The translations under genes and the position numbers were made by a program. The notes below the pieces were generated by a model, which worked only from the letters and a program-made list of their open reading frames with translations, made no database searches and was not told the DNA's origin. From Bradyrhizobium sp. 200 (GTDB lineage Bacteria > Pseudomonadota > Alphaproteobacteria > Rhizobiales > Xanthobacteraceae), in the NCBI RefSeq assembly GCF_023100945.1, contig NZ_CP064689.1, forward strand, positions 3,516,001-3,580,000: a stretch of DNA of 64,000 nt, given 5' to 3'. Below, in pieces: positions 62,517 through 64,000 of the stretch; the first letter of the stretch is position 1; the number at the start of each line of letters is the position of its first letter.

Positions 62517-62982
62517 TATGGGCAGCCCCGACTAGCGAAACGGTTAAACAGGTTCGGTTTCGTATCAGCTAAATCCGCGGCATCTCGGTCAGGATTCGTT
62601 TTTGCCGCAGAGCCCCGTCAGCGCCGCAAGGTGTCAGTTACGCCTGAAAATAAGGGCTTTCTTGCATTTCCGACCGCACGCGATGCCGGCTCCCGATTAA
62701 TCATTCGTTTACCATTCCGCACGAGAGGAGGCGCCCGATGGCCGCCTGCCGATAACCTCTGATTCCGGATCGCGGATCGGGGCCGGCACGTGTGCGAGGT
62801 AACCGATTGCTAACCGCAAGTTGTAACGCCCCTTCCATCAGTGCTGCGTAACAATATCGCAGGGGGGCGCTTCGGAGGACCGGGGTCGGTTGCGGCGTCC
62901 GATTGCACGCTAATTTTCGTCTGGCGCAGGAGCTGTCGCCAAACCGGGCATCTTGGCGGAATAGCGCGGGGAGTCATTGCGG
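62517..62982. other. Divergent intergenic region, no gene seen
   Basis: Between the HerA-like gene (minus) and the GGDEF gene (plus). AT-rich tracts such as ATTAATCATTCGTTTACC near 62697 could hold promoters. No frame has a convincing start. Confidence 0.4.
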
Positions 62983-64000
62983 GTGGACATCGACGGCGGC
63001 CAGCAAATGTCAGGCGCTGCTGCCGGCTCTGCGGAAAGGGCCGGAGCGATCACGCGGCTTGCGGCCTGTTGCGTGCTGCTCGCGACAGCGGTTGTCGGCG
63101 ACATCGTGACCTCGGGATGGAGCCTTCGCGAACGTCTCCTGCTGTCACTCGTCGCCATTTTTGCCGTGGCCGCCGGACTGCTGCTGCGGCGTGACCGGCT
63201 GACCGACCGGCGGCTGGCGGCCGAGCGGCGCCAGCTCTCGATTGCCGTCAACAACATCCCGCAGGGCCTGGTTCTCTATGATGCATCCGCGCGGATCATC
63301 ATTTGCAACCAGCCCTATCTCGACATGTTCGGACTGTCGCCTGACGTGGCCAAGCCCGGCTGCACCATGCAGCGGCTGATCGCCCACCGGAAGGAAACCG
63401 GATCATTCGACGGCGACGTCGACGAATTCTGCAACGCGATCATAAAGACAGTGTCGCTCGGCAAGGCGACGCGGCAGCTTACGGAAGCGCCGGGTGGCCG
63501 GGCGATCGAGATCATCAACCGGCCGCTGAAGGCGGGCGGGTGGGTTGCGACCATCGAGGACATCACCGCGCGCCGGCGCGCGGACGAGAAGATCGCCCAT
63601 CTGGCGCATTACGACGGGTTGACCGACCTGCCGAACCGGATCCTGTTTCGCGAGCGGCTGGAACAGTCGCTCAAAGCGATACGGCCCGGCGAGCAATTGG
63701 CGGTGCTCTATATCGACATCGACGAGTTCAAGAGCGTCAACGATGCGCTCGGCCATCCGATCGGTGATGAGTTGCTCAGGGGTGTCGCCGAACGTCTGCG
63801 CGGTTGCCTCAAGGAAACCGATGTGGCGGCCCGGCTCGGCGGCGACGAGTTCGCCGTCATTCAAACCGCCGTCAAGGACCGCTCGGAAACCACCCGGCTC
63901 GTCGATGAAATCCATTCGGCGATCAGGGAGCCCCTGGAATGCATGGGGCATCTGATCACCACCGATGCCAGCATCGGAATAGCGCTCGCGCCCGGCGACG
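62983..64000 (+). CDS. Membrane PAS-GGDEF diguanylate cyclase-type protein (3' end beyond window)
   Basis: The frame is open to the window edge (339 residues seen). Two membrane segments (about 25-45 and 51-69) precede a PAS domain (about 83-195, LSIAVNNIPQGLVLYD to EDITARRRADEK) and a GGDEF domain. The active site is GGDEF at 286-290 in ARLGGDEFAVI, with LTDLPNR and IDIDEFKSVND, so it should make cyclic di-GMP. The inhibitory I-site RxxD reads KETD (277-280), so product inhibition may be weak. An EAL domain often follows but cannot be seen. Starts possible at GTG 62983 (GGGGAG upstream), TTG 62977 or ATG 63007. Confidence 0.88.
   Translation, partial: MDIDGGQQMSGAAAGSAERAGAITRLAACCVLLATAVVGDIVTSGWSLRERLLLSLVAIFAVAAGLLLRRDRLTDRRLAAERRQLSIAVNNIPQGLVLYDASARIIICNQPYLDMFGLSPDVAKPGCTMQRLIAHRKETGSFDGDVDEFCNAIIKTVSLGKATRQLTEAPGGRAIEIINRPLKAGGWVATIEDITARRRADEKIAHLAHYDGLTDLPNRILFRERLEQSLKAIRPGEQLAVLYIDIDEFKSVNDALGHPIGDELLRGVAERLRGCLKETDVAARLGGDEFAVIQTAVKDRSETTRLVDEIHSAIREPLECMGHLITTDASIGIALAPGD

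Noticed and set aside
59235..62762. 1175-residue plus-strand ORF
   Set aside because: It runs antisense through three real genes (MgtC-like, AhpD-like, HerA-like) with Arg/His/Asp-rich content and no domain.

Overview
The window looks like chromosome of an alphaproteobacterium of the Bradyrhizobium / Rhodopseudomonas group (Nitrobacteraceae). This rests on the high GC content, a class II DAHP synthase, tandem KUP potassium transporters, an acpXL-type operon for the very-long-chain fatty acid of lipid A, many orphan periplasmic binding proteins, and a dense set of intergenic palindromic repeats of the kind common in that group. No sequence search was run, so the placement is an inference. I found no rRNA, tRNA, CRISPR array, transposase or integrase.

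Layout. 0-9.6 kb: housekeeping genes (class II DAHP synthase, dgkA, nadE, two exported proteins of unknown role, cysS, a 37-residue membrane ORF, a GNAT enzyme, cimA). 9.7-18.4 kb: a VOC protein, a LOG-family enzyme, an Atm1-type ABC exporter, psd and pssA (phosphatidylethanolamine synthesis), an RraA-family aldolase with a TctC-type binding protein, and motA-motB. 18.5-22.5 kb: two tandem kup genes.

22.8-41 kb is an accessory metabolic and envelope region. It holds a quinoprotein dehydrogenase operon (PQQ dehydrogenase, cytochrome c, binding protein), Tat-type amidohydrolase and ThuA-like proteins, an orphan sugar-type binding protein, a CHASE3-PAS-PAS histidine kinase, a protein with a pentapeptide minisatellite, an L,D-transpeptidase, two paralogous vanadium-haloperoxidase-like proteins with a small exported protein between them, and a serine hydrolase. 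41-44.6 kb: GNAT, rhodanese, a class I/II aminotransferase, a PotF-like binding protein and a second 37-residue membrane ORF.

44.7-49.1 kb, minus strand, is the lipid A very-long-chain fatty acid operon: acpXL, fabZXL, fabF2XL, fabF1XL, lpxXL. One ketosynthase lacks the first catalytic His, and there is no alcohol dehydrogenase gene between fabF1XL and lpxXL.

49.3-57.3 kb is a visibly more AT-rich island. It carries a Sec-exported 1994-residue RHS/YD-repeat protein that ends in a nucleotidyltransferase-like domain, an overlapping 89-residue candidate immunity gene, an upstream 100-residue protein made of a signal peptide plus two YD repeats, and a divergent secreted protein. This is the best candidate for an undescribed system. 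58-64 kb: a small membrane protein, a ParB-like protein, an MgtC-like protein, an AhpD-like enzyme, a HerA-like ATPase, and a PAS-GGDEF protein cut by the window end.

A second theme is modular intergenic repeats. Several start exactly at, and supply, the TAG stop codon of the preceding gene. Their head hairpins differ in sequence while keeping base pairing.
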